In this document: in pieces, positions 46,301 to 55,503 of the stretch
Position numbering within the stretch: the stretch's first letter is position 1
Layout of the letters: every line of letters starts with the position of its first letter
DNA from: Pristionchus mayeri
Lineage: Eukaryota; Nematoda; Chromadorea; Rhabditida; Neodiplogasteridae
Length of the DNA: 64,000 nucleotides
Assembly: GCA_036245805.1 (NCBI GenBank)
Contig: BTRK01000003.1
Location: 20,363,292 to 20,427,291 of the forward strand
Direction of reading: 5' to 3'
Position numbers and translations under genes: made by a program
Notes under the pieces: model-generated
Seen by the model: only the letters and a program-made list of their open reading frames with translations
What the model was told of the DNA's origin: nothing
Databases searched by the model: none

Positions 46301-49300
46301 AATTCGAGTAATCAAATTACCAATAGATTTCCTCCCAAAATGGTATAGTATGTGGTCGCATTCATCCCGAGTCAAGAGATCAAAGATCACTTGGAATCCT
46401 CACTTGTCATTGAGGAGGAATCCGTTGAGGGTATTCACCAGATCGCGCACGTTCAGTTCCACATCTACCGTCGGCACGCGCACTAGTGAGGGAGACAACT
46501 GCACAATTGCCCATTCGTTGAGTTATTATGGGTGGATGATATCTATCTGGGCAGTATCACAATGAGTAAAACACAGTTGATAGAGTGAGAGTGAGAGCCA
46601 CGTCGTCACCACTTACATCGACCTCCATGCTCTTCGCAGGTCCTCCCTCCTTCCGTCCCTCCTCGCTCTCCCAGTACTCCATCCACTCACGGAACTTCAC
46701 TGCTTCATCGTCCGGAAGCCAGAGCTTCTGATATTATCAACTCATTGATGTCGACACTTTTGTATGTCTTCAAATATTGACAGGGATGCATGATAAACGA
46801 ACCGTGTAACGGATTGAGTAATGTTGCTACGATAATCGGTGAGAGAAACTATCGACCTTCGGTCGCTACGTGGTTCGCGGGGTTGTGTTTTAAGGATAAC
46901 AATTGCACGCGACTGGTGAGAGCCTGCTTAAAACGTTGTAAAAGGCTCGTGAGGCCTCGGGCAATTCGAAAAAGTTGGGATGGGGCTTCGCCCCATCCCA
47001 ACTTTTTAGAATCACCCTCGGCCTCACGAGCCTTTCACAACGCTTACGCTGCGGGGGGTGAGAGCAAGTTGGGCAGATTTTACAACAACTATGTGTTATA
47101 TTTCTAAACGATAGGTTGTGAATTCGCAAATAACTACGTTACCGTGTTCTAAGGTATGCAAGTAGAAGCCTGCTTAAAACGTTGCTCGTGAGGCCTCGGG
47201 CAATTTTCGAAAAATCCCAACTTTTTCGAATCACCCTCGGCCTCACGAGCCTTTCACAACGCTTACGCTGCGGGGAGTGAGAGCAGGTTAGAATGGTGTA
47301 GCGAGTGCACGGGGTGCATTTGTGTTTTCTGCGATTTGATAAAATGCACCATGTTATGTGGTGTGCTGAAAGTGTTCATCGTGAGGATGCTAACGGTCAA
47401 GGTCCGACGTCACACGGACGTATTTGAGCCGAGTTAGGGCGATTTGAAGAAAAATATCAAAGATCAAAGATCAAGTGTCAAATTTTGAAAGTGTTCATCG
47501 TGGGGGTGCCAATGGTCAAGGTCCGAAGTCGCACGGATACGTTTGAGCCGAGTTAGAGCGATTTGAAGAAAAAGATAAAAAAATCAAAGATCAAAGATCA
47601 AGTGTCAAATTTTGAAAGTGTTCATCGTGGGGGTGCCAATGGTCAAGGTCCGAAGTCGCACGGATACGTTTGAGCCGAGTTAGAGCGATTTGAAGAAAAA
47701 GATAAAAAAATCAAAGATCAAAGATCAAGTGTCAAATTTTGAAAGTGTTCATCGTGGGGGTGCCAATGGTCAAGGTCCGAAGTCGCACGGATACGTTTGA
47801 GCCGAGTTAGAGCGATTTGAAGAAAAAGATAAAAAAATCAAAGATCAAAGATCAAGTGTCAAATTTTGAAAGTGTTCATCGTGGGGGTGCCAATGGTCAA
47901 GGTCCGAAGTCGCACGGATACGTTTGAGCCGAGTTAGAGCGATTTGAAGAAAAAGATCAAAGATCAAAGATCAAATTTTGAAAGTGCTCACCAAGGGAAT
48001 TCATATGGTCGAGGTCTTAGGCACATAGGATGATTTGCAAGCGAATTAGAGCGATTTGAAGAAAAAGTGTGACAGACAAACAAAGGGACAGCCAGACAGA
48101 CAGACAGACGTTACGATATGTCTTTATGCAGTAACGGGAAACTCACATCGAATCCATCCACGAACTCGCAGTCGGCGTAGTTGCGCATAAGCTGCAATTG
48201 AATGACTAATTAAAGGTATCCTTAATTAGCAACAAAAGCTCCCACCTTCTCCCTCACTTCCCTCGCCATCTCAGACTCCATCTCTATCGTCGCCTTCCCC
48301 ACTCGCACGTCATCCATCGGATCCATCTAGGAAGGAGTCAGTTAGAGGGGGGGGGGGGGGGGTTGATCAGGTTTGGTGATAATGCTTCACTATCAAGCCA
48401 CAAAGGAACATACAATCAGAATACGTCCAAGCCACTTCTCCCGTACCCCCCACATGCTCACCAGATCCATTTCATTGTCCGTAACTCCGCCCATCAGTCC
48501 TCCGAGTGCGCATTGGCCATTCAATCCGTCCGTCCATCCACTAAGGGAAACATCGCTGCGAACATATTAGTTGGATATCGGGAATACTCGAATTCTCTTT
48601 CATTATTCCAGTAAAACAAATTAAATGAGGCACAATAACTGAAAGAGGTACTGTACTCCGCCCATTACCTCACCTCAGATTGGAGGGCGGGGGGAGGATT
48701 CGGGCGGTGTTGGTGAGGTAGTCGGCGAAGTACGAATTCTCGTGCACGTGCCACATCTGGTGCTGCCTGCATGAGGAGTATTAGAATTGTACAATGATAT
48801 GAGGACCAATTATCAATGTTATATTGATCAAAAGGCGTACGAGGTATCACAACATCAAGGATTCACCAAGTGCATGCCATGGTATTTTTTTTAGTTTGCC
48901 GGAGGGCAAAGATTGAGGCTCATTGCAAAAGAGACAAATGAATACTCCGAAGTGGAGAGTGGAGATTCAAAAGTGGAGATTCATTACTTTGTATATTAAA
49001 AATCATTAGTCGATAAATACCGTACTCGAGGAGGTAGTGCGTCGTGGTCTTTGCATTGCACACTCCGCATTTGAGTGCCCTGTCAAAGTGCCACTGAAAA
49101 ATCAATATTTCAACTTAAAACCCCAATTTTGTGCTGTACATAGTAATATTAGTTGCTCCATTACAACATAGCATGATGTTCGCAATACGAAATCGAAGTT
49201 CAGAATTAAAGATGGCCTCAGATCCGGTTTGCGCTCACCTTCCTGTAGTGTTCATTCGCCTCGGTGGGATCGCGGAAGGTGACGGTGTGACCGCAGTGGG

Positions 49301-50320
49301 CACACGGCGCCTGCGTATTATACCCATAGATTCAGCTACGTCAGACATGGTTAAAATGTTACCCAACCCAATAAATAAATAAATAAACTTCTCACCAGTG
49401 GATTTCCTCCAGACATCGAGGTAACCGAGAATTTGAACGTGTCCACCTGAGAATGTAGTCAAATCGATCTCTCAAGTCTTGACTCCACGACGTGACGTCG
49501 TCTACCTTTTTCTCACCCTCACCTTATCAAGCGGATCAGCGGCGAAGTGGACGATCATCGTCGTCAGACGAGCGTTGTGGTGATGCGCCTGCAAAGACAA
49601 CCAATATTCTCCGACTGCACCACAAATAACGCATTCAGGAGAAGCCTGTTAGATAGGTGTTCGCTATGCAATGACATTTTCAAATTCCTCATTTATCAGT
49701 ATTGGAGCCAAAGAGTGGCTAGAACGTACGAAGAATCGCTGGAGGTACTTCATGGTGGCTTCTTCGTTGATCCTTGCCTCTCTCCTCCCTGCCTCGTCAT
49801 CGCTCTCCCCCTCATTCCTGTTCAGTGCCACGTGCCATCCGCAGTCCGAGCAGCACAGCACAAGACGAGCACACTTCATTCGCACCTACAATTGTCACAG
49901 TTAACTGTTTCAGCTCCATTGGATAAGAAGAACCATGTCATGTTCTAATCCAATGGAATTATTTTCTCAAGTTGTTATGCGCACGGCGTGTCGCAAGTGT
50001 GGTGCCAGGTGTAACCACGTTCACTCTTTCTCGCTCTCGAATGTCATAGCCCATCCCATTCCTCCGTACCTTCTTTTCCAGAATATTCCTCGATTCTCTC
50101 CACTCGTTCCAATGCGGGCAATCAGTGTGATATCTCTGGAGGTCGTCAGCCTGGAATACGAGGTGAATGCGGGGGATTCCAACAAGGAAGTGGACGACAA
50201 TTGAGGACCAACCGTCGTGTACACAGTTCCGCAGCCATGGCAGGCGTATCCGTGCACTTGCCAGTGGTTATGGGCGAAATGCTCCTGCAAATATCCATTT
50301 TTAATGCAATTATGTTGCAT
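37346..50320 (-). CDS. Multi-zinc-finger protein ZF1
   Basis: A long minus-strand gene of many small exons, each often holding one finger. From the 5' side the readable pieces are YACHGCGTVYTT (50.2 kb), LVLCCSDCGWHVALNRNE (49.8), APCAHCGHTVTF (49.3), LKCGVCNAKTTTHYLLEY (49.05), LFYCTECDSVLKGRQAHDHL (46.3), CPHCPRLLCSITGLRVHIML (45.7), an acidic region (44.5-45.4), YACPKCSDKFITQARLTNHL (44.1), ICKNCCLAFSSPEARAEHK (43.8), CECCSG (43.7), YICGECKLKFNSDVALHEHS (43.45), FCKGCDMGTTDVAAVYHHYL (43.2) and VSCNECKCLV (42.45). The C-terminal third is Gln/Pro-rich with repeated short exons and ends at 37346. The order of the central fingers is the same as in ZF2 at 57-64 kb. It is probably a nuclear DNA-binding or chromatin protein; I cannot assign an orthologue. 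The 5' end is unclear and may lie beyond the mariner insertion. Confidence 0.65.
37501..37522. repeat. Poly-G run next to a fold-back element
   Basis: About 22 consecutive G. A matching run of C lies at 37850-37858 on the other side of the inverted repeat at 37528-37834, so the runs may be part of the same element's ends. Confidence 0.9.
37528..37834. mobile_element. Fold-back / MITE-like inverted repeat, 307 bp
   Basis: The outer 68 bases (ACATTTGCACAACAAATCGC onward) reappear reverse-complemented at the right end, and inner blocks (GGGGAGCACA, CTGGTAACAAGATTTATATA) also pair, so the whole segment is one long imperfect hairpin centred near 37681. There is no coding capacity. It lies near the 3' exons of ZF1. 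A target duplication could not be fixed. Confidence 0.8.
39501..39723. mobile_element. Fold-back / MITE-like inverted repeat, 223 bp
   Basis: TTCGAAAGCCTAGGGTGAAC at the left end is mirrored by GTTCACCCTAGGCTTTCGAA at the right end. Inner segments (GGTTCCTTTTT, TACGTTTTGCCAACCAAA, GAAGTGAAAATAATCTTAT) pair as well, with a short central GCCGTGG/CCACGG hairpin. Non-coding, within an intron of ZF1. A non-autonomous DNA transposon is the simplest reading. Confidence 0.8.
40131..40299. repeat. Degenerate 15-nt tandem repeat (GGAAC/CAGAAC-TTT)
   Basis: About eleven imperfect units of roughly 14-16 nt alternate CGGAAC and CAGAAC heads with T-rich tails. Located in an intron of ZF1. No function known. 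Confidence 0.6.
41199..41345. repeat. GGGGGTCACATNATATTT repeats
   Basis: Four copies of a G-run followed by GTCAC and an A/T-rich tail lie at about 41199, 41230, 41254 and 41326, all in the same orientation. Intronic in ZF1. Confidence 0.6.
46921..47290. repeat. Two related long hairpins
   Basis: The first (about 46939-47036) pairs AAAGGCTCGTGAGGCC with GGCCTCACGAGCCTTT around a GGGGCTTCGCCCC loop. The second, shorter copy (47168-47288) has the same ends (GCCTGCTTAAAACGTTG and CTTACGCTGCGGGG). They look like two copies of a fold-back element with an eroded middle. Confidence 0.75.
47372..48060. repeat. Tandem array of a ~127-bp unit
   Basis: Units begin with GTGTTCATCGTGGGGGTGCC at 47491, 47618, 47745 and 47872, exactly 127 bp apart, with more diverged units at 47372 and 47984. 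The three central units look identical. Each ends in an A-rich ATCAAAGATCAAAGATCAAG block. A run of GACA repeats follows at about 48070-48100. The array lies in an intron of ZF1. Confidence 0.92.
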
Positions 50321-50599
50321 ATGATTTTTTCGGAAAAAAAATAAATTTCATGAAAGGATTGGGATACTTGATAGTGTTTTTGCAGTAAATGATTCTATCA
50401 CTTCTTTACTTCATGGGACAAGCCGATACTATTCGAAAATGGTGAATGGAACGGTGGTGATTGATTTGCGAAATAGGCAGGTAATCATAAAATCGCAATA
50501 AATGGCCCCATTTTATTGTCATTATTTTCTAATCATTAACAATGTGACTCTACAATCATTCTCAATTATTATGGACTGGTCCCACGAAGTAAAGAAGTA

Positions 50600-51842
50600 T
50601 TGGGGTGTCCGGAAAGTTCGTATAATGCTTCGGAAAAAAATTCAGTTCGAGATCAAATGCAGTGATTGCGCAATCTGTTTGTCAACAATGTATTGTATCA
50701 TTCTGACGTTGAGTAGTGAGAGGATTTAATCAGTCTCCTAGTTGCTACATTGATTCTTGTGATGGACTCCCATCTCTACCTCCGAGCAGTTTTACTTCAT
50801 TACTACCGTCTTGGCCGATCCGTGAAGGAGGCCCACTCTGCCCTGGCCCAGTCGGAAGGAACTGACGCCCCCTCCATACCCTTCTGCTATAAGTGGTTCT
50901 CCCGCTTCAAGAAAGGGGAGTTTGGTCTCGATGATCAACCCCGCTCTGGACGCCCTCCCTCCCTCGATCAGCCTCTCGTTCTCCGCACACTGAAGCGCAA
51001 GCCCATGGCCAGTGTGCGTGAGTTGAAGAAGGATACTGGTACTCCCAGATCAACGGTGTCCGATATCCTCCATCGATCTGGGAAGAAGCCGAAACTCCCA
51101 CAAGTGATTCCCCATGACCTCTCCCCCGAACAGCTGAAAAATCATGTTCAAGTCTGTCGGGAATTACTCCATCGTAGATCCAATCTTCGATGGGTCAATT
51201 CCATCATCGCTACAGATGAGAAGTGGATCACGTACGATAACCCTGTGAGGAGACTGCAATGGGTGGATGCAGATGAGAAGCCCACGCCCGTCCCGAAGAA
51301 GGAAGAGCACGGAAAGAAGGAACTCCTCTGCTTCTTCTTCTCAGTGCTCGGTCCCATCTACTGGGAGATCCTCGCCCCTGGCACCAGCATCAATGCCGAC
51401 CTCTTCTCTGAACAACTGGAAGATGTCGCGATCAGAGTCCCTCCCAGACTCCTGAACCAGGGCAAAATTCTTCTTCTGATGGACAATGCTCGCCCACATC
51501 GAGCGAAGATGACCCAGAAGAAAATGGATGAGCTGAAGATCGAGAGGATTCCCCATCCACCGTATTCCCCGGATCTCTCCCCATGCGACTACCACTGTTT
51601 CAGCTCTCTCTCTGACTTCTGCAAAGGAAAGAAGTTCAAGAATCGAGATGAAGTTGTGAGGGCTTTCGTGAACTGGGCGGTCTCGAAGAAACCCGCATTC
51701 TGGAAGAGAGGAATCGAGACCCTGCCCAATCGCTGGAGGGAGGTAGTGAGAAAGAAGGGAGCATGCATTGGTCACTGAGAATTGTAAAGCATTGAATAAA
51801 AAATAAATACAAAAAATTATACGAACTTTCCGGACACCCCAA
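50600..51842 (+). mobile_element. Mariner-family transposon, apparently intact
   Basis: The element is 1243 bp, flanked by TA on both sides (50598-50599 and 51843-51844). The terminal inverted repeats are 27 bp and perfect, beginning TTGGGGTGTCCGGAAAGTTC. One uninterrupted transposase frame fills the interior. Perfect ends and an intact frame suggest recent insertion. It lies between the end of the msh-4 fragment and the 5' exons of ZF1. Confidence 0.95.
50750..51778 (+). CDS. Mariner transposase (DD34D)
   Basis: 342 codons without introns, or 338 if the fifth codon (also Met) is the start. Residues 1-110 form the paired HTH DNA-binding region (around FCYKWFSRFKKGEFGLDDQP and GRPP). The catalytic motifs are ATDEKW, LLMDNARPH and YSPDLSPCDYH. 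The second and third aspartates are separated by 34 residues, the mariner DD34D signature. The WVNS-type linker before the first Asp and the usual C-terminal region are present, and the length is typical. The protein should cut and paste at TA sites. I see no stop or frameshift, so activity is possible but untested. Confidence 0.96.
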   Translation: MILVMDSHLYLRAVLLHYYRLGRSVKEAHSALAQSEGTDAPSIPFCYKWFSRFKKGEFGLDDQPRSGRPPSLDQPLVLRTLKRKPMASVRELKKDTGTPRSTVSDILHRSGKKPKLPQVIPHDLSPEQLKNHVQVCRELLHRRSNLRWVNSIIATDEKWITYDNPVRRLQWVDADEKPTPVPKKEEHGKKELLCFFFSVLGPIYWEILAPGTSINADLFSEQLEDVAIRVPPRLLNQGKILLLMDNARPHRAKMTQKKMDELKIERIPHPPYSPDLSPCDYHCFSSLSDFCKGKKFKNRDEVVRAFVNWAVSKKPAFWKRGIETLPNRWREVVRKKGACIGH

Positions 51843-51926
51843 TATAATAACTCGATATCCCACCCGAATCTCCGCGAGACTCTTCATCTCGCACTCAGAT
51901 CCCTCCATCTCACAGGTGGGACACAC

Positions 51927-52807
51927 CATCGAGAGCGACTTCTCGTGCAGGGAGATGGAGAGGGACGAACGAGATAAGACACTCTTCGTCGCGTGCTCAG
52001 TGAACTGCACCAGGGCAGAGAACGCTGACAGACACTCCTCCCTACAATATTTACGATACTACAAGTGTTGAGTGACTGAATGAGGTCTCCAGAACCATCG
52101 ACCGCGCATGGGCACACTCACTTGCCAGTGGAGTCGACCAGCTTGCAGCTGCGATTGCTCAATTTGCGATGCCTTGCGAGACCGCCTTCAAAGAACCTGG
52201 AAAGGTTTTTGATGGCAGTGAATACAATCTTACTTTTAGCCCTGAACATCTATTTGACACTGAATTGAAAGTAAGCATAACCGACTTTCTCTTCACGGTA
52301 AAAACATCTGCAGTGTGGCAGGTGGTGGTCACTGCGTCGTGTAGATCCTTGCTGGTCGATTCATCGATGAGAACCTCCGTCGGATCGAGCTCCTTAACCA
52401 ACCTCCTCACTTTCACTAAGATAAACACGGAAGCAACGGCGAAATAGACAAAACAGTACTTGGAGGAGTGTCTGGAGTGAGGCGTAGGAGGAATCGACGA
52501 AACTGAAGATATGGAAGTCCTTAGTGGCCGGATTGACCGCAGCCACACCGAGCTGACCACGCGCGATTGAAGTACCTTCGACTATTGCTGAAAAAGAATT
52601 TTCGAAATGCATCAACAAGATAGCTGTTATCGTAGACGGATTTTAACGAAAATATGCCAGTTGGATCAATGACTAACCGGCGTAAACGGGCATTTTGGCA
52701 TGAGCGAGCGACCGCCTTCCTTTCTTCTTGGTCGTTGAGACGGCAGGCGCGCCTCTCGAGAGATACTCCGAGAGGCCGGGAAAGGGAGACGTGGACGCAC
52801 TTCTCAT
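51927..52807 (-). pseudogene. 5' fragment of a second MSH4 gene
   Basis: The start ATG (52805-52807) sits two bases after a TTTGTAG acceptor. Exon 1 (52678-52807) is a Ser/Lys-rich tail; exon 2 (52460-52587) reads IVEGTSIARGQLGVAAVNP and SYASLQTLLQ. Exon 3 (ELDPTEVLIDES), exon 4 (FFEGGLARHRKL) and exon 5 (EECLSAFSALVQFTEHATK, SISLHEKSLSM) follow. Each matches the exon order of the complete msh-4 at 28-35 kb, so this is a paralogous copy. No stop codons interrupt these exons, but nothing of the core, clamp or ATPase regions follows; the mariner element begins about 85 bp downstream. It is either a truncated pseudogene or the 5' end of a fusion transcript into ZF1, which lies next on the same strand. 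Confidence 0.78.
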
Positions 52808-53012
52808 CACTACAAACATAAACAGTAACTATAATCGAAATGAAATAATCGAAATTAGATCGAAAAACAATCGAAAAATCTGCGAGATACAGTAACCCAA
52901 ATTCTTTCTATCCGCTTATCATAAGTTGACTTTATTTTGAAATATTTGCAATATTTTTCGCTTCAGAGTGCAATTTAATTCATCACATCAGCTTGGTTTG
53001 GAATGGAAGTGT

Positions 53013-53028
53013 GGCCCTAAAGAGGGCC
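53013..53028 (-). terminator. Histone mRNA 3' stem-loop
   Basis: GGCCCTCTTTAGGGCC on the minus strand fits the consensus GGYYYTHHTHARRRCC at every position. It lies 50 nt after the H4 stop codon. SLBP binds such stem-loops to direct 3' processing of replication-dependent histone mRNAs. Confidence 0.93.
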
Positions 53029-53078
53029 GTTGGGTTCTGGGGTTTGTACTCGCAAGAGCACTAGTCTGGATCGGGGAC

Positions 53079-53390
53079 TTATCCACCGAATCCGTAGAGG
53101 GTGCGGCCCTGGCGCTTGAGGGCGTAGACGACATCCATGGCGGTGACGGTCTTTCTCTTGGCGTGCTCGCAGTAGGTGACGGCGTCACGGATCACGTTCT
53201 CAAGGAACACCTTGAGGACACCACAGGTCTCCTCATAGATGAGTCCAGAGATACGCTTGACTCCACCACGACGGGCAAGACGGCGAATAGCGGGCCGAGT
53301 GATTCCCAAGCTGACGTCATGAAGAACCATCCAATGTCTCCTCTCCTTTCCCTTTCCGCGACCTTTGCCACCCTTTCCACGTCCGGACAT
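53079..53390 (-). CDS. Divergent histone H4 variant (tail K16 and K20 absent)
   Basis: Intronless, 103 aa including Met, exactly H4 length. From residue 32 to the end it is standard H4 ([20 protein letters not shown] ... RTLYGFGG) except R55C; Cys73 is, as I recall, usual in nematodes. The tail begins SGRGKGGKG like any H4, then changes strongly with no length change: L10R, G14K, A15E, K16R, R19W, K20M, R23H, N25V, I26S, Q27L and K31R. K5, K8 and K12 are kept. The acetylation site K16, the methylation site K20 and much of the 16-20 basic patch are lost. The perfect 3' stem-loop and an upstream TATA box indicate a regular replication-type histone gene. A decaying copy is possible, but the concentration of changes in residues 10-31 argues for a specialised variant. 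Confidence 0.93.
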   Translation of the reverse strand: MSGRGKGGKGRGKGKERRHWMVLHDVSLGITRPAIRRLARRGGVKRISGLIYEETCGVLKVFLENVIRDAVTYCEHAKRKTVTAMDVVYALKRQGRTLYGFGG

Positions 53391-53443
53391 GATGACTACA
53401 CTTGATTGCTCGAGTGATGATGGGAAGACCACGTCACTCTATG

Positions 53444-53451
53444 CTTTTATA
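53444..53451 (-). promoter_or_regulatory. TATA box of the H4 gene
   Basis: TATAAAAG on the minus strand, 54-61 nt before the start codon, is a typical position for a short-leader histone mRNA. No trans-splice acceptor is visible before the ATG. Confidence 0.7.
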
Positions 53452-53824
53452 CTACTCTGTAAACTTACTGATCTACCTTCCCTCGCATATCGATCCACTC
53501 TTGGAAACCATTTCGCGGGAAACATCCGAACCCTTCCTCGCACAAACAAAATCAATCATTTACAAGCGTGTAGATCAATTCGGGAATGCGTTTTTTGAAC
53601 ATTTCTGGATGTCGCAATTTACATTCGAACAATTCTCGAAAATATTATCGAAAATATGACTTCCAATGGCAACATTAGACCCTCTTTCTCTCAATTTCAT
53701 TAAATATTTTCTTTATCCCAATACACAACTGTCAAAATAAGACGGAACCAGCAACATTGACAACAAGACAAAGCATCTCACAAAAGTGAGATCACAATTC
53801 GAATATTGATTATCGATTGGTAGA

Positions 53825-55052
53825 TCAAGCGATGCTCTCCACCGTGAGCTTCCTCTGGAGGGACTCCTGGAAGAAGGCGAAAATCTCCTTCGCAGCTTCA
53901 TACGCCACTCCACGCGCCTCAAATTGATTTTAGAGATTTTTTTATATTTTAGATATTTCGCTTGAATAATTGCCAACAAAAGCCAATTCTACACTTGACT
54001 TTACCAAGAACATGAATATTTGATCACAATTCCGTTATGGTTGGAATGAAGACCATTGCGCTACCGTAATCCACGCACCTGTACCAGATCCCCTAGCCCG
54101 AAACAGCCACTGAGCGATGATGCGATTACGGTAGGAGTGACCTGCAACGATCGATTGATTATCGACTGATTGGTTGTGTAGAACATGCATGCCGAAATAT
54201 TAGGATGAATAGTTATTGTTTGTATTGTTCAACCTACAGAAACATTTAGCAAGGTCAACACGAGCATCTATTTGTGGGATTCGCACGAAATTCCGAATCA
54301 TGAAGTCCTTCACCTCATTCTTCTCGTTTACCTCCCTCGAGATGGCGAAGTTGAAGACTGCGTCAGCCTTTTCTTCCGTTCTCGATTCGGCGTCGACAAT
54401 GAATTCTCCATCGACGAGGACCACCTGTTCAATCAGTACCGTACTCCCCACCGTACCCTCTACTGTATACCTGCACTCCGCAGAAGGGCGCCCTCATGGG
54501 AACGGCGGCGTCCAGACAGGCCATCGCTGCCGCAGTCAGCGCCAGTCCACACATCGATCCGTCCCGCTGCATCTCGTGTATCGTAACCTGAATATTTGAA
54601 AATCAATACACAGTATTGTAATCTCAGACTCCGTCGACTACGGTACCTGTAGAGCAGCTCGCGGGAAGATCTTCGTGTTGATCGAGTGCTCTAGTGCATG
54701 ACGCAGCAAGCTGTTGAACTGCAAAGATTCCGTAGTAGCCTAATCAATATTTCTTAGTCGATGACACCGTATCCTTGAGCGCGTACCGGTACTGAATCGG
54801 AGTCTCCCCTGGCTGGTCGGTAGCAGCTCTCGATGTACAGCCGGTCGCCGTGTCTTCGGGAGGGATGCGAATCTCCCGGCCCGTTAACCGATGCCCACAC
54901 TACACTCTACAGTGTGCGCGTTGGCGACGTTTACCAAATCTCGAACTATGAACTCGCACCTTTCCAGACGACACCGAGCAACTACCATCTCCACGGGAGA
55001 CGAACCCAAGCTCACTCTTGATCGGCCGTAGCTTGGTCATACTGTAGCCCAT
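53825..55052 (-). CDS. Exosome subunit EXOSC5 / Rrp46 (C. elegans CRN-5 type)
   Basis: Exon 1 (54960-55052) encodes LRPIKSELGFVSRGDGSC, the usual N-terminal strand of RNase PH-fold exosome subunits. The next exon starts at 54906 with SVVWASVNGPGD. Then follow FNSLLRHALEHSINT/FPRAALQ, the hallmark VTIHEMQRDGSMCGLALTAA with AAVPMRAPFCGVQ, VVLVDGEFIVDAESRTEEKA, GCFGLGDLVQ, and a last exon AYEAAKEIFAFFQESLQRKL ending at a TGA (53825-53827). This domain order and the ending match EXOSC5. The protein is part of the six-member RNase PH ring of the nuclear and cytoplasmic RNA exosome; in C. elegans the homologue also acts in apoptotic DNA degradation. An in-frame Met four codons downstream is an alternative start. 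It lies about 450 bp downstream of ZF2 on the same strand. Confidence 0.9.
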
Positions 55053-55503
55053 GATCTTACCGTATCCCCCACCGTAATTAGCTCAGTATCTGTCGCGAGT
55101 CGAACGCTTTCCAGTGTACTGACCAAGAATGCAAAAGTACTCCCCATAACTTTATTACTTTCTCTTCCGAACAAATAAATAGCAGGCATACAAAATTGTT
55201 GAACAAAAGAGATTAACAAAGCGCACCGGAGCTTCAAACGGAAATAATTGGCATTAAATGAAACGGAAAAACCTATCAGAGTACACAACTTGTAATTTGA
55301 CACGAAATTCTCAATTATTACTTACTTAATAGACAAACTGAATTCCTAGAAGACAAAAAATACTATAGAGATCGAAGAATGAAACAGGAACGAACATTTA
55401 TAAAACTTGGGGGAAATGACATTATGGGGGTTCATCATTCAGGATAATGATACTAAAATAGGGAATGGTCGAATGGGAGATGGAGGATGGATCAAAGATT
55501 ACT

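Noticed and set aside
46790..47129. Opposed frames of 105 and 79 codons with similar proteins on both strands
   Set aside because: The similarity comes from the hairpin being its own reverse complement, not from real genes.
47372..48060. Regular repeats resembling a CRISPR array
   Set aside because: The whole 127-bp unit is repeated without unique spacers and the genome is eukaryotic; it is a tandem repeat.
52968..53405. 145-codon plus-strand frame over the histone gene
   Set aside because: It is the antisense shadow of the H4 coding sequence.
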